NCBI RefSeq assembly: GCF_019059575.1
Contig: NW_024881501.1
Span: 2,465,001-2,529,000 of the forward strand
Direction: 5' to 3'
DNA: 64,000 nucleotides
From: Amphibalanus amphitrite
Taxonomy: Eukaryota; Arthropoda; Thecostraca; Balanomorpha; Balanidae
Program-made: the position numbers and the translations under genes
Shown: in pieces, positions 10,441-20,677 of the stretch
Layout: the number at the start of each line of letters is the position of its first letter
Numbering within the stretch: the first letter of the stretch is position 1
The notes under the pieces: generated by a model
Database searches by the model: none
Seen by the model: the letters and a program-made list of their open reading frames with translations, nothing else
What the model was told of the DNA's origin: nothing

Positions 10441-11528
10441 GCAGATAGTGATGTCGAGAAAGCAATTTCGAGAAACAGGCACTCCTCAAAGCCCACCTGG
10501 CCGAGCCAAGAGCGTCAGGACCTAGGCCAATTTTGCGGCTCTGAAACAGTCAGTTTAACAAAGCCCAACACGTTCCACGCGCTATCGCTCTCAGGCGCTC
10601 GAGATAAGGAGAACATCGGTCATGCGCCTACTGAAGGAGTTCAACCTGAGGGCCTACAGCTGTCTGTGAGTCAGAAGTTTACTGAAGATGATATGGAGAA
10701 GCGAGTGAAGATTGTGCAATGGCTTCAGGAGAACCCATAAGTGTGCGAGAGAACGTGGTTCCCCGACGAAGCTCATTTCTGGTTGTGTGGCCATGTGAAC
10801 AGTAGGAACGCCGTGTACTGGAGCGACAAAAGACCGGACAAAGTCCTGCATAAGCCGCTTCACTCAACGAAAGTCACGGTGTGGGCCGCCAGGCGACAGG
10901 GTCAGCCTCCAATCGGTCCCTTCTTCTTCGAAGATGAAAACGAGGAGGCGGTCACCATCACCGCGGAACGGTACATCAATCTCGCCCTCACCCCTTTCTG
11001 GGAAGCAATCAGACCCCTGCCTGGAATACATGTCGAGGAACAGTGGTTCCAACAAGACGGTGCGACGCCACATACGGCCAATACCACAATGATGTGGCTA
11101 CAGACACGCTTCCCTAGGAGACTCGTCAGCCTGAAGACGGAGGTGCCGTGGGCCCCCACCCGCCGGACCTGTCACCGCCTGATTTCATGCTGTGGGGACA
11201 CTTGAACTCCAAAGTCTACGAGACTAACCCATCGACCATCCAACAGCTAAAGGCGGCCATCGGAGATGAGGCGAGTCAACGTGGACATGGTCGACCGCAC
11301 CATCCGGCACGTCCAGGAAGTCCGGCTGCCGCTCATTTTGGAGCACAAGGGGGCTCATCTAGAGCACCTCCTCTAAGGCGATGTGGGTGCTGGAAACTAG
11401 TGGCATGGGGCTCAACTTGTTTCCCCCGAAGTTGGCATTCAGGTGTGGTATGTGTTGTTTGTGTATTGTAAAGACATTTCCTGCTATTAAAAACGTTTTG
11501 GGTAACATTTTATCTGGACCACCCTGTA
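10441..11528 (+). pseudogene. Tc1/mariner-superfamily transposase relic
   Basis: The plus strand carries a decayed DDE transposase. It has WFPDEAHFWLCGHVNSRNA with the first Asp region, then a core with KPLHSTKVTVWAA and EAVTITAERYI, then WFQQDGATPHTA with the second Asp, and after a frame change DLSPPDFMLWGHL with the third acidic site. Several stops break the N-terminal helix-turn-helix part before 10740, and there is a frameshift near 11140-11150. The right end reads ATCTGGACCACCCTGTA, a usual end for this superfamily. The matching left end is not visible, so the copy is 5' truncated. Confidence 0.85.
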
Positions 11529-11639
11529 TCTTCAGCACTGGATTATGCCTTCCTCGCCGCACTGATATCTCTTGAAATCAGCATCCAACAAAACTCATGG
11601 ACTATGACTATGTGCATATGTAAAGGGCTGCCTCAAAAT

Positions 11640-12350
11640 TGGGATAGTTAAACACGCCCACCGGAAGGGGCAGATTCTGCTGCCCCCCCCCCCCCCACAG
11701 TTTTTCGCGAATAACTTAATAACGGCGGCGCGCAGCGCCGCCATGTTTTGGGTACTTGCACACAAAATAAAAGCACATCTTGCGTGCAAATTTTGACCCC
11801 GTAGGTCAAAAGGTCAGGTCGCCAACTCAGGTCAAAGTCAGATGTGCACCTCGGGACTGGCTTCAAAAAGATCGGGCTGTGTGTGCCGTTTTTGTCCGAA
11901 TGATTTCCATCTTTCAGGATGATATATGGGAGTAGATGCCCACAGAATGTATATCTAGGATTTTTCATTTTTGTGACCTCAGAGTCAGGTCAGGTCAATT
12001 TTTCATCCGGCCCATTATAACCCTATGGGGAAATTATTTTTCATCGATGAACTTTGAACCAAAAGTTCAAAGTGCGTTCGTTTCGTTTTTTTATATTAAA
12101 AACAACATAAAACTGGCTTTAATTTGAGATAAAGATATGGTTATCATCTTTGCACTTTAACCCGCTCTCCGCTGGGATATTTAGCCGAACGCGCCCGGCT
12201 GGAAAGCAGGGGACAGATTTTCGCCTCCTGTCTAACTTCCGAATGGATGCTCGTATAAAGACGGGGGAAAACGGCAAACGAAAGCTCTCAGGACAAATTT
12301 TATGAGCATCAAAAATTTTGCCTAAAAAGGCCAGATGTCAGGTCAAGGGT
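11640..12350. repeat. Poly-C / AGGTCA-rich repeat, second copy
   Basis: A run of 15 C followed by ACAGTTTTTCGCGAATAACTT at 11683-11720 parallels the arm at 3855-3900. The interior again repeats AGGTCA-type words (11803-11840, 11975-12000, 12330-12350). AACCCGCTCTCCGCTGGGAT at 12159 resembles the other end motif. No coding frame is present. Confidence 0.6.
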
Positions 12351-12847
12351 CAAAACTACAGGTTACCGCATTATTGGCTTCTGAGCCAAGCAGTCGCAGC
12401 CCTGATCGGCGCTATTCACCCAGAACGCGTCCAGAGGTTAGTAAAGCGAGCTACCGTACGAGTACCGTACGTAGGAATCGTAAAGCGCACGGATGCAGAG
12501 TGGGCGGCACAAACGGCTGACCAGGGGCCGGCGGTGCCGGATGCCAAGCAGTTATCAAATGGTCAACGTACTCTGCCAAGCGATCCGGAAATGTGTTTGC
12601 TAGTCGGACAACCTCCGACACACCCATGCCCTCCCGCCAATGCCCCACACCGTGGGTGTGGAGAGAGCCACAAATTTTTCACTTGGTCTATATGACATCA
12701 AAACTATTTGGAAATAGGAATGCTTCCAAAGATGAAGGTCTTACTTAAGGGAATCTGCCGATGGGGCATTCTTGACTAGAAGAGGAGCGCCTTCCTCGGA
12801 AGGGAACTCGAAGACATTTATGCCTTCGTCGCCGTTGAGATTGAGAT
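12351..12847. other. No gene seen
   Basis: Open frames here are short and have no recognisable motif. I see no terminal repeats. Confidence 0.5.
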
Positions 12848-12850
12848 GAC

Positions 12851-13168
12851 TCATGACATCCAGATTTTCGCGACTTTGAACCAACGACCGTTTCCTTCCA
12901 TCCGGAATGTGTCAACTCTCACATACTCGTCACATGGTTTGTAGTGTGACCCGTGCCCCCAAGCGCCATCAGGCACATTAAACGCTGTCAGAGCCTTTGG
13001 AAGCAACTCTGTCTTGCAGGAAACATGCACAAGCTTGTTAATCACACGTCCTGAACCACCATATCCGACTACAAATGCATATTGTCCGTTCGCGTCCGCC
13101 ATCGCTGTCTAAGGTGTCACTGTTTGTTGATGTTGTTTTTTTTGGGGGGTGGGGGCACTTGATACCTA
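12851..13168 (-). pseudogene. Unrecognised gene, 3' fragment, cut by Gypsy insertion
   Basis: On the minus strand an 83-residue frame (12851-13102) reads ADANGQYAFVVGYGGSGRVI, then LVHVSCKTELLPKALTAFNV and YVRVDTFRMEGNGRWFKVAK before a stop. The composition (balanced hydrophobics, few repeats) looks like real protein rather than random GC-rich frame. Upstream, between 13103 and the insertion, is a C/A homopolymer stretch in which a frame change or an intron could lie. Its other half is probably 20678-21238 on the far side of the Gypsy element. I do not recognise the family and assign no function. Confidence 0.4.
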
Positions 13169-13173
13169 CAGCA
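13169..13173. other. Target site duplication CAGCA (left)
   Basis: CAGCA precedes the left LTR and is repeated at 20673-20677 after the right LTR. A 5-bp duplication is standard for Gypsy integrases. Confidence 0.9.
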
Positions 13174-13420
13174 TGTTATGTTAAAAGATTCCGTTCCACA
13201 CGACGTATATTTTAAATAAACGGACTCAGAGTAGAAGAACAAGAGCATCGCGGCGACGTCCTTCCGTCGCCGCGTCCCGTCTCTGAATCGCCTTCACACT
13301 CCCCAGCAATTGGCCACCGGGCGCTGACGAGTGACGTCATCTGACGTCACTCGTCGGCCAGCGGCGCAGAGCGCCGGCGGACAGTGGCCCTCAACGTGGT
13401 TCTCAAACCGCGACACCACA
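13174..13420 (-). repeat. 3' LTR of Gypsy element
   Basis: 247 bp, beginning TGTTATGTTAAAAG and ending GACACCACA on the plus strand. It contains two perfect inverted motifs. One is CGCGGCGACG/CGTCGCCGCG around 13248-13275. The other has 14-bp arms at 13326-13339 and 13342-13355, each holding the CRE/ATF octamer TGACGTCA. The element's polypurine tract (GGGGGGAGG on the minus strand) abuts it at 13421-13429. Confidence 0.95.
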
Positions 13421-13628
13421 CCTCCCCCCAAGACAGGAGCAAAGTACGCAAGTGACGAGCGACTGTCTAACAAAACATAGACAATATTCTGGGCACAATT
13501 AGAACAAACATTTGTCACGGTTCACTCAACGCAACCAGTAGACACACAACGCACAGTGAAATTCGACAAAGTGACTATGCTGCAACCGTGATTAAATCAC
13601 TATCCTCGCCCGTCTACACGGTACAAGC

Positions 13629-16313
13629 TTATGTATATGATGCACGGCTGGGGTCGACCTGCAAGCGATCGGGCGGGCGGCGCGCGCGCTGTCGGCTACC
13701 ATCATAGACGGCCGTCACGGGGTCGGCCGGGAACCTGACTGACCGTGGGGTGACCCGTGGGGTTGAATGGGGTGTGTCAGTGACCGGGTCGGGGTCAGGC
13801 GGGGACGTGCCCTCCGGCGCCACAGGAGGGGGCGGACGGGTGGGAGCCGGCGGAAACGGGCGCACAAATCGCCGGTTTCGCCACAGGATGCGACCGCTCG
13901 GCAGCTTGATCAGCAGGTCACGGCGCCGTCCGAGACCGACCACGGTGCCGAGCTGCTCCCAGCGGCGAGACACCGGGCTCTGCACCGTGACGGAGGAGCC
14001 GAGCGCCGGCGGAGTTATCGGCTTGGCGTGGCGGTCGTATGAGGCTCTCGATGCGTCAGCGGCCACCTCAGCGCGAGCGTCGCAGTCGTCTGCCGCGCGC
14101 TGCCACTCGGGAGCGAACGCTCTGTGATGGGCGACGACGGCGGACCGGAGCGGGCGGCCGTACAGCACTTGGGCGGGCGAGCGGCCGTCTGAGCGCGGAG
14201 TGTTCCGAATTTCGAGGAGTCCGCGCGCGAAGTCGTCTGAGTCCAGGTTTGCAGCCGCCTCAGACTTCTGGATGAGGCGCTTCACAAGCTTCACGGCCGC
14301 CTCCGCGTGGCCGTTAGATTGAGGGTATTGCGGCGTTGAGGGGCGGTGAATCACTCCCCACCTGTCCAGGAAGTCGCGCGTCACACGGGCGGTGTACTGG
14401 GGGCCGTTATCGCTTCTCAAAACACACGGTACACCAGTGGATGCAAAAATCTGGCGGAGATGACGGATCAGGGTGCGGGCAGTGGGATCGCCAGGGCACG
14501 AGGCTACGATTGGCCAGCCTGAGAGTCGGTCTACGTACACTAGGTAGTTATGACCAGCGTGAGAAAAGAAATCAGTCGAGATAGATTCAAATGGTCGAGA
14601 GGGCGCGGGGTCGGAGCTCATCGGTTCGCGCTGACGGCTGGGCAGGTAGGTGTGACAGGACGCGCACGACTGGACGACATTGGTCACGTCTCTGTCGATC
14701 CCCGGCCAGTACACCGTCTGACGAGCGCGCCGCTGGGTTCGGATGATGCCCTGGTGACTGTCGTGCAGACGGGATAGCACCTCCCGTCGCAGGCGGCTGG
14801 GGATGACCAGTCGGGGCCCGCACACCAGTAGGCCGTCCTCGAGCGCCAGTCGGTCCCGGACGGGCCAGTAGGGCCTCAGGTGGGGGGCCAGATCTGCCCT
14901 CTCGTTCGGGAAGCCGTCCTGAACCACCGCACAAAGCGCCTGGTACTCCGTGTCGGTGCGGGCGGCGTCTCGGAGCCGCGTTAGCATGGCATCTTCCACC
15001 GGGGAGACGCGAGTGCCGTCCGGCTCGGTCTCGGCCAGTGACCGGACCAGCATACAGCGGATCTGGGGTCCGATCTCCGCGCTGTCGTCCTCGTCTTCTG
15101 CGGCCGGCGCGTCCACCGGGGCACGTGACAGGGCGTCCGGGATGACCATCTGCCGGCCGGGCCGCCATGAGGTGGTGAACTGGTAGTCCAGTAGCTTCAT
15201 TCGGAGCCGCTGGAGCCTCGGGTTCTCAATCTCCGGGAGTGACTTGTGATTGAGGATCGCTACCAGCGGCCGGTGATCAGTGACTACCTCGAACGGGCGG
15301 CCGGCGAGGAATGGGCGGCACTTCTTGACCGCCCACGTGACGGCCGACATCTCCAGCTCGATGACGGCGTATCTTGTCTCGCAGGACGTGAGGAAGCGCG
15401 AGCCGCACTGGACGAGCTTCCAGTTCGTGCCGTGCAGCTGCATGAGGGCATAGCCCAGTCCGTTAAGCCGTGACGCGTCAGTCTGCAGAGCCGTCTGCTT
15501 GCCGGGGTCGTAGAACGCCAGGACAGGCGGGGCCACCAGCTTCTGTTTGACGCTGCTGAAGGCCTGGTCGTGCTGTGCAGTCCAGAGCCAGGTGCGGCTC
15601 GGGCGCAGCAGGTCACGGAGCGGCTCAGCGGCTCCGGCGATGTCCGGCGAAAAATGGCCGAGCTGATTGGCGAGACCTAGGAAGGATCGTAGGTCAGTGA
15701 TGTTTGATGGCGTGGGAAACTCTGCTATCGCCCTCGTCTTCCGGTCGTCCACCGTGTAGCCGGACTCGCTGAGGCGGTACCCGCAGTACTCCACGCTGCT
15801 GGCGGCGTATCTCATCTTCAGCGGGTGCAGCGTGATCCCGTGCTTGTCACAGCGCTCCAGGATGTTGATCACGTGATGCAGATGGTCCGTGTAGTCTGCA
15901 TCAGAGGCGATGATGTCGTCCACGACCTTAGCGGTACGGGTGATGCCGGCCAGGGCGACGTCTCCCCGCCGGTTGTACTCGGCGCCACTCGAACAGAGGC
16001 CCATCGGAGCCCTCAGGAACTTATATCGCCCGAACGGGGTGATAAAACAGGTGAGATCTTGGTCGGTCTCAGCGAGTGGGATCTGAAAATAGCCCGACCT
16101 GGCATCGAGAGTGGTGAAGAAACGCGAGCCCGGCTCGATAGACGACACAGCGTCATGAGATGATGTGGATGGGTGAGCGGGCGGGCGGACATAGCGATTC
16201 AGCCGCGTCAGGTCGACACAGAGACGGACACCGGCGTCGGAGCCGTCAGGGTTGGGTTTTTTCGACACCGGCGTCCGGCACAATCGGATGGCACCACTCA
16301 GTAGGGTAGTCAA
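13629..16313 (-). pseudogene. pol: Gypsy pol: RT, RNase H, integrase
   Basis: The 894-residue minus frame starts inside RT (VSKKPNPDG, RLCVDLTRLN). The RT motifs are FFTTLDARSGYFQIPL (first Asp), APMGLCSSG and KVVDDIIASD, where the usual YVDD is VVDD. RNase H follows with LQTDASRLNGLGYAL, a Glu in IELEMSAVTWA and VVTDHRPL. Integrase has the zinc site (H...SCASCHTY), STDFFSHAG (first Asp), RSDNGPQY (second Asp) and the Glu in NGHAEAAVKLV. The C-terminal part has RRWEQLGTVVGLG, a GPY/F-like module. The frame is separated from the preceding protease frame by a shift that looks like about seven extra bases between CHPIVP and VSKKP. I therefore call it a pseudogene, although most motifs are intact. 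Confidence 0.93.
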
Positions 16314-17434
16314 CAGCGGCGATCACACCCTGAGACACCAACTCATCCAGCTGATGTTTGATATCGTCACGCCACGCATAGGGAATGTTCCTAGCAGCAG
16401 TCAGTGCGACAGGTCGTGCATCTGGGATCAGTTCGATGTGCATTGGGCCACCTGTCATTGGCCGCAGCGGAGGGTCAGAGTTAAACACACGGGGAAAGGC
16501 ACGCAGCAGTGCAGCATGGTGCTCACCGATCTGCTCCTCTGTGGGATCGCCCCACGCCGGGTCCCATGTAGGCAGTGAGGGGCGGTCGTCCATCCCTGCG
16601 CTCGCCGGCTTCGCAGGCTCCGGCCGCTCCGGACGGCCGCCCGGACGCGGCGGCGGCGGGGAACCGCGCACGGTCGGCGCATCGCCGGGCCGCGCGGTCC
16701 TGCCACTAGATGTCAGGCGAGACGCCACGGGCTGGCCGCTAGATGTCGGGCCAGTCGCCGCACCGGCGGGCGGCGGCGGCGGCGCGGAGGGGGGCGCGCC
16801 GCTATCATCCAGATTCACTACACAGATCTGCTGCGGATAATCCGGGGGTAGGATACCCAGATGAACCGCGTCGAACCACGCGAGCAGTGCAGCGTTCAGT
16901 CCGTGCAGAACGAATACAGTCGTTGAGGTCGATCTGTCACCGAGTGACAAGTCGCATGCAAACTGGCCATTGCACTGCAGCTCCTGTCCGTTGGCGGCGT
17001 AAAACCGCTCCGACGCTGCCGAGAGGCTCCTCGGGTCCACGCCGAGCTGTTCAGCTTGGGTCGGTCCGATGCAGGAGACCTCTGCGCCGGTATCCGGAGT
17101 CCACAGCATCGCTCGGAGTCCGCCGCTGTGCCGTGTCTGCAGACGGACTCTCGGTGACCGGCGGTCAGACGTGCTCCGCACGCGCACGTCAGCTATGACG
17201 GCCTGGACCGACCGACGGCGGCCTGCCGACGGTGACGGCCCGCGGCCGGCCGCTCGAGGAGTCCTCCGGCCACTGGCGCTCGGGCACATGCGGGCGAAAT
17301 GGCCGGTGACGTCACACTCGAAACAGGCAGCCTGTCTGGCCGGGCACCTCTCACCAGAGGAGTGCCGGCGGCGGCCACAGCGACCACACGTCCGGTCGCT
17401 GGGCTCCGGGCTGTGATGCCGATCGCCTCGTCCG
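16246..17434 (-). pseudogene. Gypsy gag zinc knuckles, protease and RT start
   Basis: The minus frame enters from the hAT junction and shows two adjacent cysteine motifs: CGRCGRRRHSSGERC, and CFECDVTGHFARMC of CX2CX4HX4C type. Then comes a protease with LWTPDTGAEVSCIG, in which DTGA is catalytic. A proline-rich linker (about 16620-16800) follows, then the RT entry region (PTEWCHPIVP). The frame ends at the shift before the RT palm. When the hAT is ignored, its phase matches the gag frame at 19353-19690, so gag and pol formed one frame. It cleaves the polyprotein and packages RNA in an intact relative. Confidence 0.9.
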
Positions 17435-19344
17435 CAGGGTTGTATACCAATCAAGTCGATTGAATTGATTGATTTGTTTCAACGCGTATTTTGAGTTGAT
17501 TGGATTGAGTCGATTGACTTTCGAGATGACTGGTTGACTGACTCGTTTGACTTTAGCGACTAATTGACTGATTTGATTCCCGAAAATTAGAGTGACTCGT
17601 ATGATTGAGTCGATTGAATGGAAAGTTCAAATAAGTTTTAGTTGACGAAAAATAATGACACCAATTGATGACATCAAAGATCACAAAACTACACTAAAAA
17701 CTGTTTGTCATCACAACTGCAATATGGGGTAGATGGCCAAATAAAGAACAGGGCCTAAACATGAACAGCCAACTTTGACTTTCAACTGCAATAACTGCTC
17801 CAATCCTGGTGATAGAACCTGGCGATGCACCTACCTACCTTTCTGCACTCAGCAGGAAACGATTTTATTTAATCCAGATGATAAAGTGCAAGGCCCTATA
17901 TACTAATAAAGTGTGATTAATTAATAATTCACATCTTCACATCTCCTCAGAAACAACCCACTGTGACTGAACTCTATAAATATCTGAAACCCCTACAAAA
18001 ATAACTGAAACAAAAGCGCCGTTTTCGTCTCGCTAATTACGTTTCCTTACCTAACTAATAGCTAATTTGCTGCATTGTTTAATTTGCAGCAGAACGTTTG
18101 TTGATCCTTTTCTCCTGAGAGCCTAAGCATAACATATTTAATATATTTCATTTTCCTTAAAATATTTTACCGAATATTATTGAGTGGTTTTATTTCAAAT
18201 GAAATAATAATTAAAACGAAATTGGTGTTTTCCAACCGATTTATTATATGATGATCTACCATACTACATGATAATCAATGACGTCATCTTACCAAAAAAT
18301 CAAAAGACGAAGAATAAGGATTTATAAAAGCTTAGCATACTTAGGTATTGGCAAAACGTTTTCTTTGCTTCGCAGTCGCACCGTGCCTAATTTTCCTTGT
18401 TCCTACTTCCTTTGTCCTTAACTTATCCTGTGGTTCCAGAGTCCCTGTCCTCTCCATTTCCTTTTAAATATATTTTTAATTCTCACCTCTATCCCCTAGT
18501 CCTAACAGTTTCAAATTGTATTGCAATAAAATGTTTTGAATTCTCATTACATGCCACGTCCAGAGTCGTGGACCGCTAAATACCTCAAATCTCTTCCTTC
18601 CCAATCTGACAACATCCCACGTCTCAAATGCACATTGTGTGGAAAGATTTTTAAGGCTGCCCGTCAGTCTCTGTCTAACCGAAACCGTCACATGCAGGTA
18701 AGATAGTTATTTCTATTTCTCTATGGTTAATATGTTATTGATGCATATTATCCATTAAAATAGACATGGTGTAGGGTAAATGACCAAATCACGAACACTG
18801 CCAAAATCCGAGCAGTCATCTTTCAACTGCAATATCTGATATTTAGTGTAAATTGAGTTGGAATATGGCCAAAATTAAATTGACAACTTTTAGGTGAAAG
18901 GTGGTGATTTGGGTTAAGGGGCGACTCAACTACTGGGTTATTTTGCACCCATTAAATGAAACTTCTGCTCCAATTCTACCCATTGAACCTCAATATCATG
19001 ATCCACCTGTCCATCACTAGGTATCCTTCCTTATTACATAGAAACTTTGAATGGCATGGCAATTTATAATTTCAAATTACAATATTTTTTATGTTTCTTC
19101 TGTAGGTAGGTAGGTAGGTAGGTACACCAGACTGCTATGGACACTTTTCCAAGTTGGTGGGGCAAAAAAACTAATGTATGTCTTGGTTTGAGTCGTTTGA
19201 TTGAGTTGATTGATTCCTTTCATTGTCGCGTTTGAGTCGATTGAATCAATTCCCGAAAACTGCTGTGACTTGATTGATTTGATTGGTTTCCCAAATTTCT
19301 CGTGATTGAATTGATTGCTATTGATTGAGTCGTATACAACCCTG
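17435..19344 (+). mobile_element. hAT DNA transposon (non-autonomous)
   Basis: A 1910-bp insertion with terminal inverted repeats CAGGGTTGTATAC at both ends, and an 8-bp duplication CTCGTCCG at 17427-17434 and 19345-19352. The CAGGG start and 8-bp duplication are diagnostic for hAT. Subterminal regions are full of GATTGA/TCAATC words in both orientations, likely transposase binding sites. Only one coding exon (18551-18697) is recognisable; the catalytic hATC region is absent, so it depends on transposase from elsewhere. Confidence 0.93.
18551..18697 (+). CDS. BED zinc-finger exon of the hAT element
   Basis: An ATG at 18551 opens a 49-codon exon. It contains SWTAKYLKS, then LKCTLCGKIF with the CX2C pair, and NRNRHM with the first His of a BED finger. 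It ends at a consensus donor (CAG then GTAAGA) at 18698, so the second zinc ligand His or Cys would be in the next exon. BED fingers provide DNA binding in hAT transposases. No downstream catalytic exon is seen before 19344. It may encode a truncated DNA-binding protein or be a remnant of a full transposase. Confidence 0.7.
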
Positions 19345-19352
19345 CTCGTCCG

Positions 19353-20335
19353 GCGCGCCTGTCGTGGTCCCTGGGCCGGCCGGTGCCGGTGTCGCGGCTC
19401 CGTGGAGCCGGTGAGCGACTGCCTCCGCTGCCGTCGTTGGACCAGCGCCGCCGGCCGGCGTCCGAAGCCGGTGCTGGGCTGGGGCGGCGCAGGCTGCGGC
19501 CGCGCCGGTAGGCCGACATCGCCTGCACCGTGGCCGGACGGAGCACCGCAGCGTTTCGTTTGGCACTCTCGGTTGCCCGGCAGATTTTGATTGCCTTCTC
19601 CAACGTCAGTTCAGGCTCAGCCAGCATGGCCTGGAGAGACTCCTGGTCACTGATCCCATTCACCAGGCGATCACGAAACTGTTCGTCACGACAGTGTACT
19701 CAAAAGTCGCAAAACTGAGCGAGTTCCTTTAGCGCTACTAGGTAATCATCGAAAGTCTCACCGGGCTCCTGCTGGCGCATGAAAAACTCACGTCTGTCCA
19801 GCACCACACTGCGCTGCCCGCGGAGATGTTTTCTGAACGCCGCGACGAGATTCTCACATGTGTTGGGCGCTGCAATGTCCAGCCCGTGCTGGAGAGTTCG
19901 CGTCCAATAGTCATCGAGTAGGGCGAGGAGAGCCGCCGTCTGCTCCTCGATGGGAAGGCTGTCCCACCTGGCACGCCTGGCGTGTGCCCGGACACGGGTC
20001 TCCCACGTCCCAAACTCCTGCAGGCTGATCCCCTCGTGCAGCCGCGGGCCCGGTCCCACAGACTCAACGGGCGGCCGGCGGCCGTCAGCTGGCGGGCCGG
20101 CGATCGGTCCCGAGCCCACGCCGGCGGCGGTCATTGACCCCGCCCGGGCGTCCGCGCTGGACCGCATAGCGCCGTCCAGAAGGGCTGTCAGCCTTTCTTC
20201 TCGGCGCGCAGACTCCTCCTCTCGCCGGTTAGCTGCAATTGCCTGGTCTCTGAGCAGTGTAAGCAGCTCCGTCACTGAGACGGCCGGTGCGGCTTCGACA
20301 ACAACGTGCGCGTCTTCTTTTTTCTCGTCGGCCAT
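19353..20335 (-). pseudogene. gag: Gypsy gag
   Basis: Starting at ATG 20335 (MADEKKEDAHVVVEA), the frame has a heptad-like Arg/Glu-rich stretch (ANRREEESARREERLTALL) and then the capsid-like core. That core includes FGTWETRVRAHARRARWDSL, LLALLDDYWTRTL and EFFMRQQEPGETFDDYLVAL. A TGA at about 19696 interrupts it in QFCDF. It then continues in phase with QFRDRLVNGISDQESLQAML and an Arg-rich tail up to the hAT junction. It forms the particle shell that packages element RNA. The nonsense codon and hAT insertion make this copy defective. Confidence 0.85.
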
Positions 20336-20407
20336 CTTGCCTGGGAGTAACTGCTATTTTACGTTATTGTCGAGTGACTTTTTACGTTAATTAAACGGAA
20401 GCATAGG

Positions 20408-20425
20408 CGGAAATCGACCGCGCCA
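20408..20425 (-). promoter_or_regulatory. Primer binding site of Gypsy element (probable)
   Basis: Directly inside the 5' LTR, the minus strand reads TGGCGCGGTCGATTTCCG. TGG at the LTR edge matches the complement of a tRNA CCA end, as expected for a primer binding site. I cannot name the tRNA. Confidence 0.6.
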
Positions 20426-20672
20426 TGTTATGTTAAAAGATTCCGTTCCACACGACGTATATTTTAAATAAACGGACTCAGAGTAGAAGAACAAGAGCAT
20501 CGCGGCGACGTCCTTCCGTCGCCGCGTCCCGTCTCTGAATCGCCTTCACACTCCCCAGCAATTGGCCACCGGGCGCTGACGAGTGACGTCATCTGACGTC
20601 ACTCGTCGGCCAGCGGCGCAGAGCGCCGGCGGACAGTGGCCCTCAACGTGGTTCTCAAACCGCGACACCACA
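20426..20672 (-). repeat. 5' LTR of Gypsy element
   Basis: 247 bp, identical by eye to 13174-13420. It carries the same paired TGACGTCA inverted motif (20578-20607), which may be a promoter element for CREB/ATF-type factors. Transcription runs toward lower coordinates. Confidence 0.95.
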
Positions 20673-20677
20673 CAGCA
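20673..20677. other. Target site duplication CAGCA (right)
   Basis: Copy of 13169-13173, immediately after the LTR end ACACCACA. Confidence 0.9.

Larger units (their letters stand above)
13174..20672 (-). mobile_element. Gypsy LTR retrotransposon with nested hAT
   Basis: A 7.5 kb element on the minus strand. In its own orientation the order is LTR, gag with zinc knuckles, protease, RT, RNase H, integrase, LTR. The two 247-bp LTRs look identical, which implies recent insertion. The coding region is nonetheless damaged: a TGA in gag at about 19696, a 1910-bp hAT insertion between gag and zinc knuckles, and a frame change at the start of RT near 16250-16313. Without these, gag through pol appears to be one long frame. 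It lies inside an unrecognised gene. Confidence 0.95.

Noticed and set aside
9654-10448. 264-codon plus-strand frame and its overlapping frames
   Set aside because: They are open only because the 69-bp minisatellite has no stops in any phase. Flanks show no protein-like sequence on the plus strand.
16246-16313. Programmed -1 frameshift in the Gypsy element at the A6 run
   Set aside because: The run is not in the phase needed for a slippery heptamer, and the shift falls inside the RT domain. Extra bases between conserved residues explain it better.
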